A stretch of DNA of 64,000 nucleotides, from positions 62,001-126,000 of the forward strand of contig JAUIRK010000923.1 of NCBI GenBank assembly GCA_030549495.1, in the 5' to 3' direction. Below are positions 42,890 to 54,741 of the stretch, piece after piece. Position 1 is the first letter of the stretch; each line of letters opens with the position of its first letter. A model generated the notes under the pieces. That model made no database searches. It was given only the letters and a program-made list of their open reading frames with translations, and was not told the DNA's origin. Source of the DNA: Nectonema munidae. Lineage: Eukaryota > Nematomorpha > Nectonematoida > Nectonematidae. Both the position numbers and the translations under genes were made by a program.

Positions 42890-44470
42890 TATGACATGAA
42901 AAGAAACAAAAAATCAATATTTTTTTGAAAACACCTGAATTTGCATTTTTTCAACAAGTTTTTCAATATTTGGATTTTGAGTTGTCTGTGCTATTTTCAA
43001 GCAGGAATTCAAATGATCATTTGTCAGTTTTGATCTGTTTTTAGTTTTAATGATATTCATAATAGAAAAAGTGGATTCACACAAATATGTGGAACCAAAA
43101 AATGCCGAAAAAGTAGCGTATATTTTCCAAATACTCGGGTATTTAGTTTTCTGAATGTACTTTTTAAATCAGATTCCTTCAGCAATGTTTTCAAAGTTAA
43201 GTTGGATTTGAAAGTGATTAGTTCGTCCTCCAAGTCAGCTAGACTCTTGAAATCAAACTTGTTTTGCTGGCCAAATTTTCAATATCAACTTCTTTATGAA
43301 AAGGAGTGGATAAAAAAGTTAAAATGATTCGGAGCTCTTCAAAAGAAGCAAATCGTTTGTTAAACTCTTTCTGAAGTAAAAATAAACTTTCGAGATATTT
43401 TTCAATAGAAAGGTTCTTTTTATTTCTAATTTCATCCTTCAGAATTGAAAAGTGTTTGAAGTTTGTGCTTTTGAGTTGTTTGATTAACAGATTGAGCTTT
43501 TCATTGAAAGAATTAATATGCCTAAGCATATCCATTAGTGTTTTTTCTTTTCCTTGAAGTTGGAGATTCAATTCATTGAGTTTTTCCGTTATGTCACAGT
43601 AAAAAGCTAGATCACAACACCATTCATCAACACTAAGTTCAGGAATTGAAATACTTTTGGTCTCTAAAAATGTACCAACTTGCGGCAGAAGCTCTCTGAA
43701 GCGAATCAAAAATCAAGCACGACTCAACCATCTGACATCAGTATGAAGAAGAAGTTCATTTTTTCTTCGCCGCATTCTTCCAATAAAGCCCTAACTGTCG
43801 TCGTGATAAACTTTTTGATCTTATGTAATTGACTGTTTTGAAGGCCACGTCCATTACATGATTGAATTTTAAAACTTTTGAGCATAAAACTTGATTGTGA
43901 ATTATACAGTGATAAATAATCAGTAAATTTTGGAAAGCTTTCATCATTTTTACAAAGAGCGATAAAACCACTTTTATTACCCACCATCGCTGGAGCTGCA
44001 TTTGTAGTCAATGAAACTAACTTATGGAGTCCATGAAACAAAAAACTTGAATGAATCATAAATATCCTGCCCTCTTCTTCTCTCTTTCATTGGAATGCTA
44101 GTCAACAGTTCTTCTTTTGTTGACATATCTTCGAAAACCATCCTGATGAATATGCATAACTGTGCAGTACCAACGAAATCAGTTGACTCATCCAAATGAA
44201 GAGAGAACACTACACACTTTTCAATTTTTTTTTAAATTCGGTCGATATCATCGCCAATGTCTTCGGTCCTTCTCATGATTGTGTTTCTTGACAGTGACAT
44301 ATTTTTAATATTTGTTATAATCTCGAACTTTTTTTCATATTTTGGAAAAGAACTTCACCAGCTTCGATAAAAGCTTCTTTAACTATTTTCCATCATTGAA
44401 TGAATTATTATTCTTAATCAGAACTTGAGCTACTTTGAAAGAAGCAAATAGGGCAGATTTTGAAAAATAT
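42890..44470 (-). pseudogene. hAT transposase relic, ZBED/SCAND3/GTF2IRD2-like
   Basis: On the minus strand, in order: SALFASFKVAQVLIKNNNS, MFSLHLDESTDFVGTAQLCI, FIRMVFEDM, NELLLHTDVRWLSRA, FRELLPQVGTFLETK, a long helical middle (DLAFYCDITEKLNELNLQLQ), SILKDEIRNKKNLSIEKYL, and the dimerisation end STYLCESTFSIMNIIKTKNR then SKLTNDHLNSCLKIA. These are the DEST, LLxHTEVRWLSRG and hATC landmarks of this hAT branch. Frameshifts and stops disrupt it; the BED finger was not found. Confidence 0.88.
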
Positions 44471-45189
44471 TGTAATTAAATATCACTACAAATAACTTAT
44501 TTAAAAACAAATTGAATATTTTTTCAATAAAAAAATTTTTTTAAATAGAAGAATTTTTTTAAAGTAAATAAATAATTAAAAATTTTTAAAAAAATTCGTT
44601 CATTAAAATTAAAATAAGAAAATTTATTTTTTAAATTATTTGATTACCTGATAAATATTCAAATATATCATTGCAATTGTTTACAATGTTTCATAGATAT
44701 TAATTTTCTTTCATCTACTTTTTGCCAAATTTCGTTCAGTTTGAACAGTTTGAGAAGTAATTAGGTTTAAAGGTTATCATTTTAAACATAAAATATTTAA
44801 AATTTTGCTCATATTGATAAATATTTGTGTGAAAAATAAAAAATGAATGAGTATATTCGTTCATCTTGTGCTACATGACGAAAACGGATCAGTACTTAGA
44901 AAGTCGAATATGTTCTTCAATTAAATCATTATGAAATTTTTTTTAAAAAAATATAAAAAAAATTTTTTAAATAAAATTTTCGCTCATATAAAAATTTTCA
45001 TAAAACATCTCGCGATCTACCTGAAGTCCTTTCACGATCGACGTCTTGGATATCTCTGGTATAGGATATTTGAAACATTTTTGGTTTGTATTTTTTATCT
45101 TAATTGTTGGACATTGATTAATGTTTTTATGAAACATTTTTATGTGGGGTGGGGGTCGATGTGATGGCAAATGTTCTATGAAGGGGTCG

Positions 45190-45222
45190 ACGGGTAAAAA
45201 GTTTGCGATCCCTGCTTTAGGC
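45190..45222 (-). repeat. Probable 5' terminus of the hAT element
   Basis: Read on the minus strand from 45214: CAGGGATCGCAAACTTTTTA, the CAGGGGTCGGCAACC kind of hAT end. CTTTAGGC (45215-45222) would be the target duplication; no partner copy was found at the other side. Confidence 0.5.
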
Positions 45223-45465
45223 AAAGGCTAGGCCCACCAGTTGGCTACCGGAAAGGCATTCGGTCATAAAAACTTTGCTCTGATATAACTAAATATGATT
45301 TTGCTGCGAATAACGAATCTTCCAAGATAAGGTTCCCAGTTGCGAAATCCTCGCACACTTTTGGGCCAACAAAACTAACTACAAGGGGAATTAAAGCACC
45401 AATAAATGTTTATAGCGGAAACTTGAAACATGTGGATTCAACTGAAAAACGCGAATTCATGTGCA

Positions 45466-45603
45466 TTAACCCATTTAAGACCAAGCAAAGCAGACGATAT
45501 CTAAAAAAACGCAGACGATTTATATTCAAAGTCATTGAAAAAAGCAGACGAAGATGAAATTACTTATGTTCAAAAATAGGAACATTGGTCGTAAATGGGT
45601 TAA
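45466..45603. repeat. TTAA MITE, TCGTCTGC family, copy 4
   Basis: TTAACCCATTTAAGACCA at the left mirrors TGGTCGTAAATGGGTTAA at the right. In the inverse sense it carries CTTCGTCTGC, AATCGTCTGCG and AGATATCGTCTGC. 138 bp. Confidence 0.82.
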
Positions 45604-45744
45604 AGTGAATTCAACAAAAAACGCATTAAACTTATATATGAAATTTATATTTTTTTAATAGAAAGAAAGACGCTCATAGATAAACTACTTGTTGTACACA
45701 CGTTTCTTAGGAAAATACCTTTTTGGCTTTTTTATTTGCAACAG

Positions 45745-45858
45745 CTTTCAGAATACTTTCATTTATTCGGTGCCACGTTTTTGAATTTGCTAGGAATCAA
45801 GGCTAGAAGATCTATGCTAGAAGAAAGAAATGGAGAGAAAGGATCAACTATTCTTATT
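45745..45858 (+). CDS. Candidate exon before CHCHD7, uncertain
   Basis: Acceptor TTGCAACAG, donor GTGCAG; 38 codons, phase 0 to 0, fitting the next exon after an 81-nt intron. LSEYFHLFGATFLNLLGIKA then RRSMLEERNGEKGSTILI. If joined to CHCHD7 the first Cys of the twin CX9C would be Ile, so it may not belong. Confidence 0.22.
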
Positions 45859-45939
45859 GTGCAGCGATGTATTCCATCAAGCATACTTCTTATTTAGGAT
45901 GCTTTTCAAATCACATTCTGAATCTTGAATCTTATTTAG

Positions 45940-46038
45940 GAGAAGGAAATTGTGCAGAGATGCTGGAAAAAGTGTTTATACGAACCCTCACTTTGCCAAA
46001 ATGAAATGGAAAATTTTCGAATCTGTAAACATTTTTGG
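45940..46038 (+). CDS. CHCHD7: CHCHD7 penultimate exon
   Basis: Acceptor CTTATTTAG, donor GTATTT at 46039; 33 codons, phase 0 to 0. Holds the CHCH core from the second Cys on. Confidence 0.8.
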
Positions 46039-46843
46039 GTATTTCCTTTCTCTTTTTCGCTTCACATGCTGCTCCTCTTGCAATGCATCGATTATCATCT
46101 ACACGAAAACTTTTTCATTTTATTTCCTTCTATAGAGTATAATTGAATTGGAAAAGATGTAATGTTTACTTTATCTGTCAGCGCTAGTCCATTTGCATTT
46201 GCTCTTTTTAACAACTACAATCTAAAAGATATTGCACAAAATGGGTAATAGGAAAAGTTATACACTTTTCATATCTTATGAACAGAATGAGTTTAAAGTC
46301 CATTTTGTTTGCACCTAAAAAAGTGATTAGAAATAAATTTAAAATCACTTTGGCTGATTTTTTACATCTTTTTTAAGTCAATTTTTTATTAGGGTAGTAA
46401 GGTCAATTTTAATTCCAGAAAAATTTATGTATCAATAAATGCATAATGTCTTCTCTCTTTATTAAATTTTGAAGTTTTTTTATTAACGAAAAGTTAAAAA
46501 AAGGTGTTTTTTAGTCTGAAAAATAGTCGCAATTATGTGCTTTTTTAATCACAACTCTAAAAATTGTGAATAAAATTGGCCGTTTCTACTGTTGTGGATT
46601 ACTTTAATTTTTTTGTCTCCTGTAAAAACTGATCTTATCTTGAAGTACATAATTTTGGGCAGTTATTCTTCTCGTAGATGCGTACAAGTCGTGTAGTGTC
46701 GATGCAACAAGCTAAACTTAAATGTTAAGAAAAAAGTAGTTTCAGATCGGATGAAGAAAAATATCAAGCCATTCATTCCCACAAGAGAACAGCAAAGAGA
46801 GATAAAAAGGCAGGAGATGGAGAAGGCAACGCATTCTTTGTAG
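45940..46843 (+). CDS. CHCHD7: CHCHD7 (COX23-like) twin CX9C protein, last two exons
   Basis: CHCHD7/Cox23 is a small soluble protein of the mitochondrial intermembrane space, imported by the Mia40 disulfide relay and linked to cytochrome oxidase assembly. Exon 45940-46038 gives EKEIVQRCWKKCLYEPSLCQ then NEMENFRICKHFW; exon 46730-46843 gives KKVVSDRMKKNIKPFIPTRE then QQREIKRQEMEKATHSL and stop. Human CHCHD7 reads STRCLDENNYDRERCSTYFL, RYKNCRRFW, then RRKNGVKPFMPTAAERDEIL. Spacing from FW to KPF is 12 residues in both. Three of the four CHCH cysteines are present (C-x10-C-x9-C); the first must be on an upstream exon, which I did not find. A poly(A) signal follows at 46927. Confidence 0.82.
46730..46843 (+). 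CDS. CHCHD7: CHCHD7 terminal exon
   Basis: The acceptor is AAATGTTAAG (AAG type). It is chosen over TTTCAG at 46745 because only it keeps phase and gives the family spacing between FW and KPF. Stop TAG at 46841-46843. Confidence 0.75.
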   Translation, partial: KKVVSDRMKKNIKPFIPTREQQREIKRQEMEKATHSL

Positions 46844-46926
46844 AGAAAAGTCTCGCCCTGGAACTTCTCTTCTCGTCACCTGCTAGACGGATTCCCTGGT
46901 ACTTCAGTACTTACCCGTGTTTCTTT

Positions 46927-46932
46927 AATAAA
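46927..46932 (+). terminator. Poly(A) signal of CHCHD7
   Basis: AATAAA 83 bp past the CHCHD7 stop. Confidence 0.65.
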
Positions 46933-48006
46933 TTTTTTTTACTTATTTCCACTCTTTTGAATCATCTAAAAAATTAGGAAGGCTTTCTTCATTTTTGACT
47001 ACTTATTAAATCCTAATTATACAGGAAGGAATTCTTCCTGTATCAACTTGAAATCCTTCTTTCCTTAAAACTCATTAAACGATGCCCTAAGTTTATGAGG
47101 ACTCCAGAAAAGGCAGACCAAACAGTAATTCCTATTTTATTCCATTGAGATTAAGATGAATTTATTAAAATGGGGCAGATTTTTACCGGAAGATGCTAAA
47201 AGATTATAATTATTTCGATTTTGGAATCTTTATTGTGCTGAATCTAAATATGTAAGTTGTTTAAATAGGAGCGATTAATTCTACTTTTTTCGTTATTCCA
47301 ATTTGGGATTTCAGTTATAGTTCGGATTTTAAAGGTTTGAACACAAGCTAATAAAATGTTATTTTTGAGATATCCCAACTTCATACAGCATAAATTGTAA
47401 AAAAAATCACTCTTAGATAACACTTTGGGAACCATAATTTTGGAGACTAATTAATCGCTTTCTTTCTTTTTAACGGATGTTTATATATTTTAAGTGGACG
47501 CTTATTATTTCATGGTACACCAGTATCACAATGATCGTCAATGGATTAAAGAAACTAGGTATTTAGTTTTAGCACATAAAATTGACGTTTAAACAAGCAT
47601 TATCTTCCTATATTTATTAGCTTTAGTTATCTATAAAACGAAGAAATTGTCTGCGTCGTTTAAAAAGTAGTGTGGGGTTAAATCTGTTTAATTTTCATCT
47701 TAGAAAAGATTTTCTCAATTCAACTCCATTTCAACCAATAAGGTTAATGCTTCTGTCGAACTATGAGCAAAGAAAGTGTGTTCCTGTATTTTAATCCGTC
47801 ATCTTGCAGTATCGACGTTAGACATATAGTCAACATGTGGTGCAGTCCGTCTTCATTGACACCTCGTTTGTATACGCCTGTTATATGCAAAGCTCTAAAA
47901 TGTAAATCTATCCTCTTCAACATTCAAAAAGGTTAAAATATCAAAGAAGACAACTTTTATACGCTAAAACCAAAAATTCCTCTTATTTGAAAATAGTTCT
48001 TCTGTT
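46933..48006. other. Gap with one candidate exon
   Basis: AT-rich. A worn TTAA-MITE end (GATCGTCAATGGATTAA) lies near 47533-47549. The candidate exon at 47810-47901 is listed separately. Confidence 0.45.
47810..47901 (+). CDS. Candidate host exon, unidentified
   Basis: Acceptor CATCTTGCAG, donor GTAAAT; 92 nt, phase 2 to 1. IDVRHIVNMWCSPSSLTPRL then YTPVICKALK. It could belong to the gene whose end is at 55550-55612, but nothing links them. Could be chance. Confidence 0.2.
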
Positions 48007-48399
48007 TTATCCCTATTAGTGCTGACGCCCCCTTCACTAAAAAGTTAATTGTAGAAAATTGGCTGAATCATATCCCTTCAAATTTTGTGACTTTTCCTAA
48101 AATCGCTAGCTGCATCTTTTGAAACCATTTTCATGGTAGTTGAATGACCCCTTCATGTCCAAAACTGTAAATCAAAATCAAAAATTAAAATTTTTCAGCA
48201 AAATTTTGACATTATCTGTACTTAACCTTATAACTTAGGATTTATATTATATAATACCCTGAAAATTTATAATTATATACTGTTTGGAACGCATAACAAT
48301 TTATATATTTAATTTTTTCAATAATGATGGCTAATTTTTAGAAAATGTCAATCAAAATTTTGATTGATCAAAAATATATCTAATAAAATATACCTTCAA

Positions 48400-49640
48400 A
48401 TTTTACATAAAATATATGTTTTTATACTAAATCGGTCATGCTGTTTTAATTTCTGGACTCATTTTTTACATTTAGAATATGAAAATACCTATAAGTATTA
48501 ATCAAATTTGCGGTTTACTTATGAAAATTGTCTCCGAAAACATTCCTTCACATTCTACATAAAATATATGTGTTATACTAAATCGGCCATGCTGGTTTCA
48601 TTTCTGGACTCATTTTTTATGTTTAGGATGTGAAAATACCTATAAGTGTTAATCAAATTTGCGGTTTACTTCTAAAAATTGTCTCCAAAAACATTCATTC
48701 AAATTTTACAATGAAATATGTTTTATCCAAATCAACCATACTGTTTTCATTTCTGAACTTATTTTTCACATTTGGTTTTAAAATATCAGTCAAAATTTGC
48801 GGTTTACTTCTAAAAGCTATCTCCAAAAATATTCTCTCAATTTTACATGAAATATTTATTTTTATACCAAATCGATCATGCTGTTTTCATTTTTGAACTC
48901 ATTTTTTACATTTAGGATGTGAAAATACCTATAAGTATTAATCAAATTTGCGGTTTACTTCTGAAAATTGTCTCCAAAAATATTCTCTTGAAATATATTT
49001 TTTTATACCAAATCAATCATGCTGTTTTCATTTCTGAACTCATTTTTTACATTTAGGATGTGAAAATACCTATAAATGTTAATCAAATTTGCGGTTTACT
49101 TTTAAAAATTATCTCCAAAAACTTTCATTCAAATTTTACAATTAAATATATGTTTTTATACCAAATCAACCATGCTAGTTTCATTTATGGACTCAATTTT
49201 TGCAGTTTGAATGTGAAAATACCTATAAGTATCAATCAAATTCCCGTTTAGTTCTAAAATTTGTTTTTATAGCAAATAGATCATGATGATTTCATTTCTG
49301 AACACAGTTTTCGCATTTAGAGGTTTTACTGCTAGTGTCAATCAAATTTGCGGTTTATGTTTGAAAACTATATCCCAAAATATTCTCTCTAATTTTACAT
49401 GATATATATGTTTTTATACCAATTCAACCATGATAATTTTTATTTCTGAAATCATTTTTTGCATTTAGAGGTTTTAAATTTTTGAAAGTGTCAATCAAAT
49501 TTTCAATTTACGTCTAATGTCTACAGAAATATTTTGAAATTTAAATAAAATATCTGTTTATATGCCAAATGGAAGATGCTGGTTTCATTTTTGAACTTAG
49601 GTTTGGCATTTATGGTTTTAAAATATCTGAAAGCTTGAAT
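48400..49640. repeat. Tandem array A, ~150-bp units
   Basis: At least seven diverged units. The motif TTTGCGGTTTACTT recurs at about 48510, 48660, 48800, 48950 and 49092, spacing 140-150 bp, each followed by ATTGTCTCCAAAAA and TTTTATACCAAATC. Confidence 0.88.
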
Positions 49641-50679
49641 CAGATTTGTGGTTTACTTCTAGATACTGTCTTCAAAAATATTTTGACTGTGAAAAAGAAG
49701 TTCCTCTTTTACAAATGAAAAATATTTGATTCTATAGCTTATCATCTGGGATTATAGTTAACATTTAGCGAAAATGGGTAGGAAATCTGAAAATTTAGAA
49801 TAGGTCAGATTTATCAAAAATGGCACAGATGCCAATATGTGAGAATTTAGTCATTATCAAGATATTTTTAATTTAAATTGAATTTGTCCATCTTTTAAGA
49901 ACGTTGACAACGTTTTGTAATTGAACAATCAACATCACGAATAATTCATCAGATAAAAACCTTTGAAATGGGATTGGTTGACAAATATTCAGGCCTGAGA
50001 GGAAAAAAGTAATTTTATCCTTATAAAAAATTTTTCGAACACACATTGAGGAATATAAATTTCTAATGAAAAAAGAGCTACCAAGAAAGGTTCATCATAG
50101 AATGAATACCAAAATTACATACTGTAAATTATAATATGACGTAGAGACTACGAGCCGATAACGAATTTGTAGCCAAAAAGATGGAGGTCCTATCGAGTTA
50201 CATAAGTTACTGTAGAATGGAATATTTTGAGTGAATTAAACACCTAAAGTTGGTTTATTAAATAAATTAAGAAAATAATTACAGAGAAATACTGCAAGTA
50301 GAAGTTATTTTTATGTTTATATATTTGACATTGATTTACAGGTTTAATCGATTTTTTGACAGGTTTTATTGATTTCATTAAAAATGAACATCACCATTAA
50401 ATTCTGCATACTTGAAATGTATATAAACTTTAAAAGAATTAACATTTTAATTTTGACATGGGCTGTCATATTTAAATTATTTTGTCAGGTTTGACTAATA
50501 TTTATAAAAAAAAAGGAATATAACCAGTAAACACAGCCTACTTGAAAATGGGTATATGTGTGTAAAATGCCATACACGGTAAACTTCATAACCTCCCTAT
50601 ACTTTCTATTAAACGTAATTCTCTAATTCAAAAAACCGTGCCTGATCCTTTCTTTTTTGGATAAATCAATTTTTTGACA

Positions 50680-51500
50680 GTTTTGATTGATTTTTATAAA
50701 AAAATGAATATCACCACTGAATTACGCATGCTTAAAAATGGATATATATGTGTAAAAAACTTTATATTATTAATTAGATAAAAAGTTTCTTTTTAAGATG
50801 AGCTGTCATATATAAATCAATGCTTTGATAACTTTAAGTGATTTTTATAAAAAAAAATGAATATCACCGGTGAATTCAGCATGCTTGAAAATGGGTGTAT
50901 ATGTGTAAAAAAATTTTATATACTTATTTAGATAAAAAGTTTCTTTTTTGAGATGAGCTGTCACATTTAAATCAATTTTTTGACAAGTTTGATTGATTTT
51001 CATAAAAAATGAATATCACCACTGAATTCAGCATATTTGAAAATGGGTATACTATACATGTGTAAAAAACTTTATATACTTATTTAGATAAAAAGTTCCT
51101 ATTTGAGATGAGCTGTCACATTTAGATCAATTTTTTGACAGGTTTGATTGATTTTCATAAAAAATGAATATCACCACTGAATTCAGCATATTTGAAAATG
51201 GGTATACATGTGTAAAAAATTTTATATACTTATTTAGATAAAAAGTTTCTTTTTTGAGATGAGCAGTCACATTTAAATCAATTTTTTGACAAATTTGATT
51301 GATTTTCATAAAAAAATGAATAACACCACTGAATTCAGCATATTTGAAAATGGGTATACACGTGTAAAAAACTTTATATACTTATTTAGATAAAAAGTTC
51401 CTATTTGAGATGAGCTGTCACATTTAGATCAATTTTTTGACACGTTTGATTGATTTTGATAAAAAAAAATGGACACCACCACTGAATTCAGCATAGTTGA
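50680..51500. repeat. Tandem array B, ~152-bp units
   Basis: GATGAGCTGTCACATTTA-like text recurs at about 50798, 50950, 51105, 51257 and 51408, spacing 151-155 bp. Units also share TTCAGCATATTTGAAAATGG. They are more alike than those of array A, so array B probably expanded more recently. Confidence 0.9.
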
Positions 51501-51670
51501 AATATATATGTAACATTAAAAATATTTATAAAAACGTATTAATATCTGAGAAAAATAGGGGGGGTGGGCACTTTACGCCCCCCCCCCCACCACTTGAGCG
51601 GACAAATTTTGCCCTGCAATAATAGGGTTAAAGCAAACGGTTTTCGTTTTTTTTTGGTACAATAGTAGCA

Positions 51671-52290
51671 TTAACACTAGAAAGTCCAAAAGTGTTTTTG
51701 ACCGTCAAAAGTTATTCAAAACGAAGGATGAATTTTATTGAAGAAAAGGAAAAAATTTAAGTCCATATAACACATTGGTTTTACATTTTCTTCCTTTCAC
51801 TTAATTTTTTATCATATTGAATGGTTTGCACATACAATTTTTTGCATTTATAACACTTTGTTTTTGTTTCATTGTTGCTATACACATTCTAATTCGGCCT
51901 TGTTTTCTAACATTTACATCATTTCCATGTGCTAAATCCTCATCTTCTTCCATATCTTTATTTTCTTCGCCTATCTTGTAAAAATCCCGGTCATCTTGAC
52001 ATTTTTGTTTTTAATGTATCTTTATAAATTATTCTTGCACTTTTTATCCACTTAATGCATGCATTGATTGCTGAGATCTTAAGCATATTAGAGAAAACAT
52101 GGACAGGCCAACGTCTACAGCCAGGTTTAACACGATATTGCTTCCCCCTTTTATCAAATATATCAACCCCAAACTTTATTTGGTTATAAAAGTGGATACT
52201 TTCAGGCTTTTCATTTGAATCCAGGGCCCCATTTTCATGAAGTGTCCTAAAAATCAATCTACATTCATTTTTCACTTTGTAAGAAGTTTG
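51671..52290 (-). pseudogene. piggyBac transposase remnant, C-terminal part
   Basis: Minus-strand frame 52275-51991: HFYNQIKFGVDIFDKRGKQY, RRWPVHVFSNMLKISAINAC, the FYNxTKxGVDxxDQ and RRWP..VF..M...A.INA motifs of piggyBac. Downstream frames keep a worn Cys-rich tail. TTAACACTAGAAAGTCC at 51671 is a plausible end with the TTAA duplication. The catalytic core is missing. Confidence 0.75.
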
Positions 52291-52369
52291 TGTTCACTTC
52301 GATCCACTTTTCAGGTGAAGTTTAGTTGTGAAAACGTTTGCAATTTTATAATACAAGAAGATACAGACA

Positions 52370-52700
52370 TTTTGACAGTTTAAAAAACACCCCTTTCTTG
52401 ACGTTCTTTTTCGTTTAGCAGGCAAAGAAAAAAAGAAAATTGTTAAATGCTTCTGGCTATATCGATTGAAATCCCTACATCAAAATAATTGACCAATAAA
52501 ATTAAAACGTGAAACATAGATTTAATTTCCTTTTAAAGTGTATATTTCGAGCTCTGAGTGCTTTCCACTCATACACCAAACAAAAAAAGCTAGTTTTTAA
52601 TCAAATTTGGATCGACATATACACTGGTATGAACTGCAATAGTGTTTAAAAATGATATATGATGCAAAAATTTTTACGTACCCATAATATTATAGCCTTT
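52370..52700. repeat. Worn hAT-type MITE copy
   Basis: Resembles the 34476-34898 element (TTTAGCAGGCAAAGAAAAA, ATTAAAACGTGAAACATAG). Ends not clear. Confidence 0.4.
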
Positions 52701-52759
52701 ATGGAGACCAGATTCTGAATCATGGATTTTGATTTTGCATATTTTTAGGCAAAATTATT

Positions 52760-54480
52760 TTTAAGCGCTGCAGGTGGTGGCATCATGTAAAGTTCGATTG
52801 GCTTTTTTGCCCAAGCAGGTATCTTTTCGCTTGATTATAACGGCAGCAACCCAGCGGGTATCTTTTTGGTGGCCTGAACTGAAGTAGAGGGCGTACACAG
52901 CGTCTCCAACTTTGTAGCGATGTGTCTGCTTGGCAATGTTTCCTGTTCTAGGGACTTGGAAGCTTCATTCACATGCTTCCTAGTATGAGCAGGGGATGGC
53001 AACAGATCTTTCTCCGAATTGGGCAGGAGTTGAGCAGTTTGCTTGGTAAATATACTGCAGAGTTGGGCGTTCTGCGATACTGCATCAGAATTCTTTCAGT
53101 GCTCTTCTCGGAGGAAGCGAGGATTTCTGTAGAGCCTGCTTGACAGTTTGGATTAATCCATCGGCTGTTCCATTTGTAGCTGAGTGGTAGGGTACTCCGG
53201 GGATCTGAGTTATGCTACGTTTTTTGCACCAGGACTGGAACTCTTGACTTGAAAGTAGAAGAATTGTCTGTGACCAGTGTATGTTGATACCCGAAATGTG
53301 CGAAATCTTCTTCCAGCAGGTCGATCGTCGCGTTGGCAGTAATCGCATGCGCTGTGTGCACACAGAGGATTTGAAGTATCCATCGACTAGGACAAGCCAG
53401 TTAGATCCAAAGAAGTTGATAGCATGATCCTAATTAAGTCGACTCCAAGGCTTTTTAGGTAGAATCCACGGGTAGATCGCTCACTTGGAAGCCTTCTTCT
53501 GGTGCACTCCGGAAGGAACACAGCTCCAGCCGGTGGCTTCAATGTCATGGGCGATGGTCGGCTAGTACACGGAAGAGCTTGCCAGTTTTTTCAGGCGTTC
53601 AATAGTGTACGATTTGCCGCTGATGCAGGACGTTGCGGCCCAGGATGGCTGAAATAACGACTGTTCTTTGGCGATTCCTTCGGATGATAGAAGGTGCCCA
53701 AGGTATTCAACACACAGTTTAGCAAACTTGCACTTTTCTAGGCGACATAGCATACCTTTTGATCCAGGCGTTTGTAGAAGACAGCGTAAATTGTTGACGT
53801 TGTCTTTCGCATCTTTACCCCTGATCAAAAATCGTCCAAGACTTGGTCAATTGATCCATGATCTGTTGAAAGTTTCCCTGTGCGGACTTGATACGGAACA
53901 GTAGCTTCTTTTTTGGCAGAACCCCCTTGTGAGTAATCAAGATTGTACTCATTAGCCAAATCAATCTTGGAAAATACATAACTACTCCCTAGTTTGCATA
54001 TTAATTCCCCTGGAAGGGGTAGCGGATGACGATGAAATTCAGCTGTTTATTCACCTTAACGGAGTAATCTTCACACACGCGGACCTTTATTTTCTTTTGC
54101 CCCGGTAGCAAAGGCTTCTTTAATTAAACTGGACCAGTTCCCAGGTTTCTTCGCCAATTCATTCCTGATATGCCTTCTACAGGTCATCCAGAATCGCAAA
54201 TGGAACTGGTTTGTCTTTTTGGGGAGGCATCCCAGCTTGGGTTTCTACAGGTTGGAGGACTGTTTGCAAATCGCTTGAGACTGATTTCAGCTTCTTTTTC
54301 GGTTTCATGTGAATGAACACGGTGCAGCATAATTCCTTAGATTCCATGAATTTGTCCACAGAAATCTTTAGTTGCATGATAGCAACCCGGCCCAGGAGAT
54401 TGAGGTCATTCGTAACCATGTAGATGATGTCTGCATCCCTTTATGTTCCTAGTACCCTGGTTCCAAATGCAAAAACCTGG
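52760..54480 (-). mobile_element. Ty3/gypsy retrotransposon fossil, pol region
   Basis: Minus-strand text of the pol region of a Ty3/gypsy element of the kind often labelled K02A2.6-like in invertebrates: a reverse-transcriptase/RNase H side piece (about 53560-53830) and an integrase side piece (about 53085-53365), with protease-side text further up. It is broken many times, shows no recognisable LTRs, and is old. Confidence 0.7.
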
Positions 54481-54575
54481 GATCAGTACATTGGTCTTAT
54501 TCATATACGTTTTTTCGTCCTATCTCTTTACTTTTATCATGTTAAACGATTAATTTTTTTTTCACTTAATTCTTA

Positions 54576-54711
54576 TTAACAGGTTATCGACCACAGTCGA
54601 CATATGTCGACTTTACAAAATAAAATCGTCTGCTTTTATCAATCCTCTTTAATACAAATCTTCTGCTTTACAATAGATATCGTCTGATTATTCAGGTCGT
54701 TAATGGGTTAA
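54576..54711. repeat. TTAA MITE, TCGTCTGC family, copy 5
   Basis: TTAACAGGTTATCGACCAC at the left, CAGGTCGTTAATGGGTTAA at the right. Inside, a short palindrome GTCGACATATGTCGAC, then AAATCGTCTGC, AATCTTCTGC and AGATATCGTCTG. Confidence 0.8.
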
Positions 54712-54741
54712 CCTCGTTTATACTCTTTCTATATTTTGGCA

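Larger units (their letters stand above)
48007..51631. repeat. TTAA satellite element, copy 2 (both ends present)
   Basis: Left end TTATCCCTATTAGTGCTGAC; right end GCAATAATAGGGTTAA, inverted relative to the left. Near each end is a G/C-run stem (at the right GGGGGGGTGGGCAC then CGCCCCCCCC). The body holds a head (to about 48380), a first tandem array of ~140-150-bp units (48400-49640), a middle segment (50075-50310) and a second array of ~152-bp units (50680-51500). No coding potential. The TTAA and CCC...GGG ends suggest mobilisation by a piggyBac-type enzyme. Confidence 0.8.
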
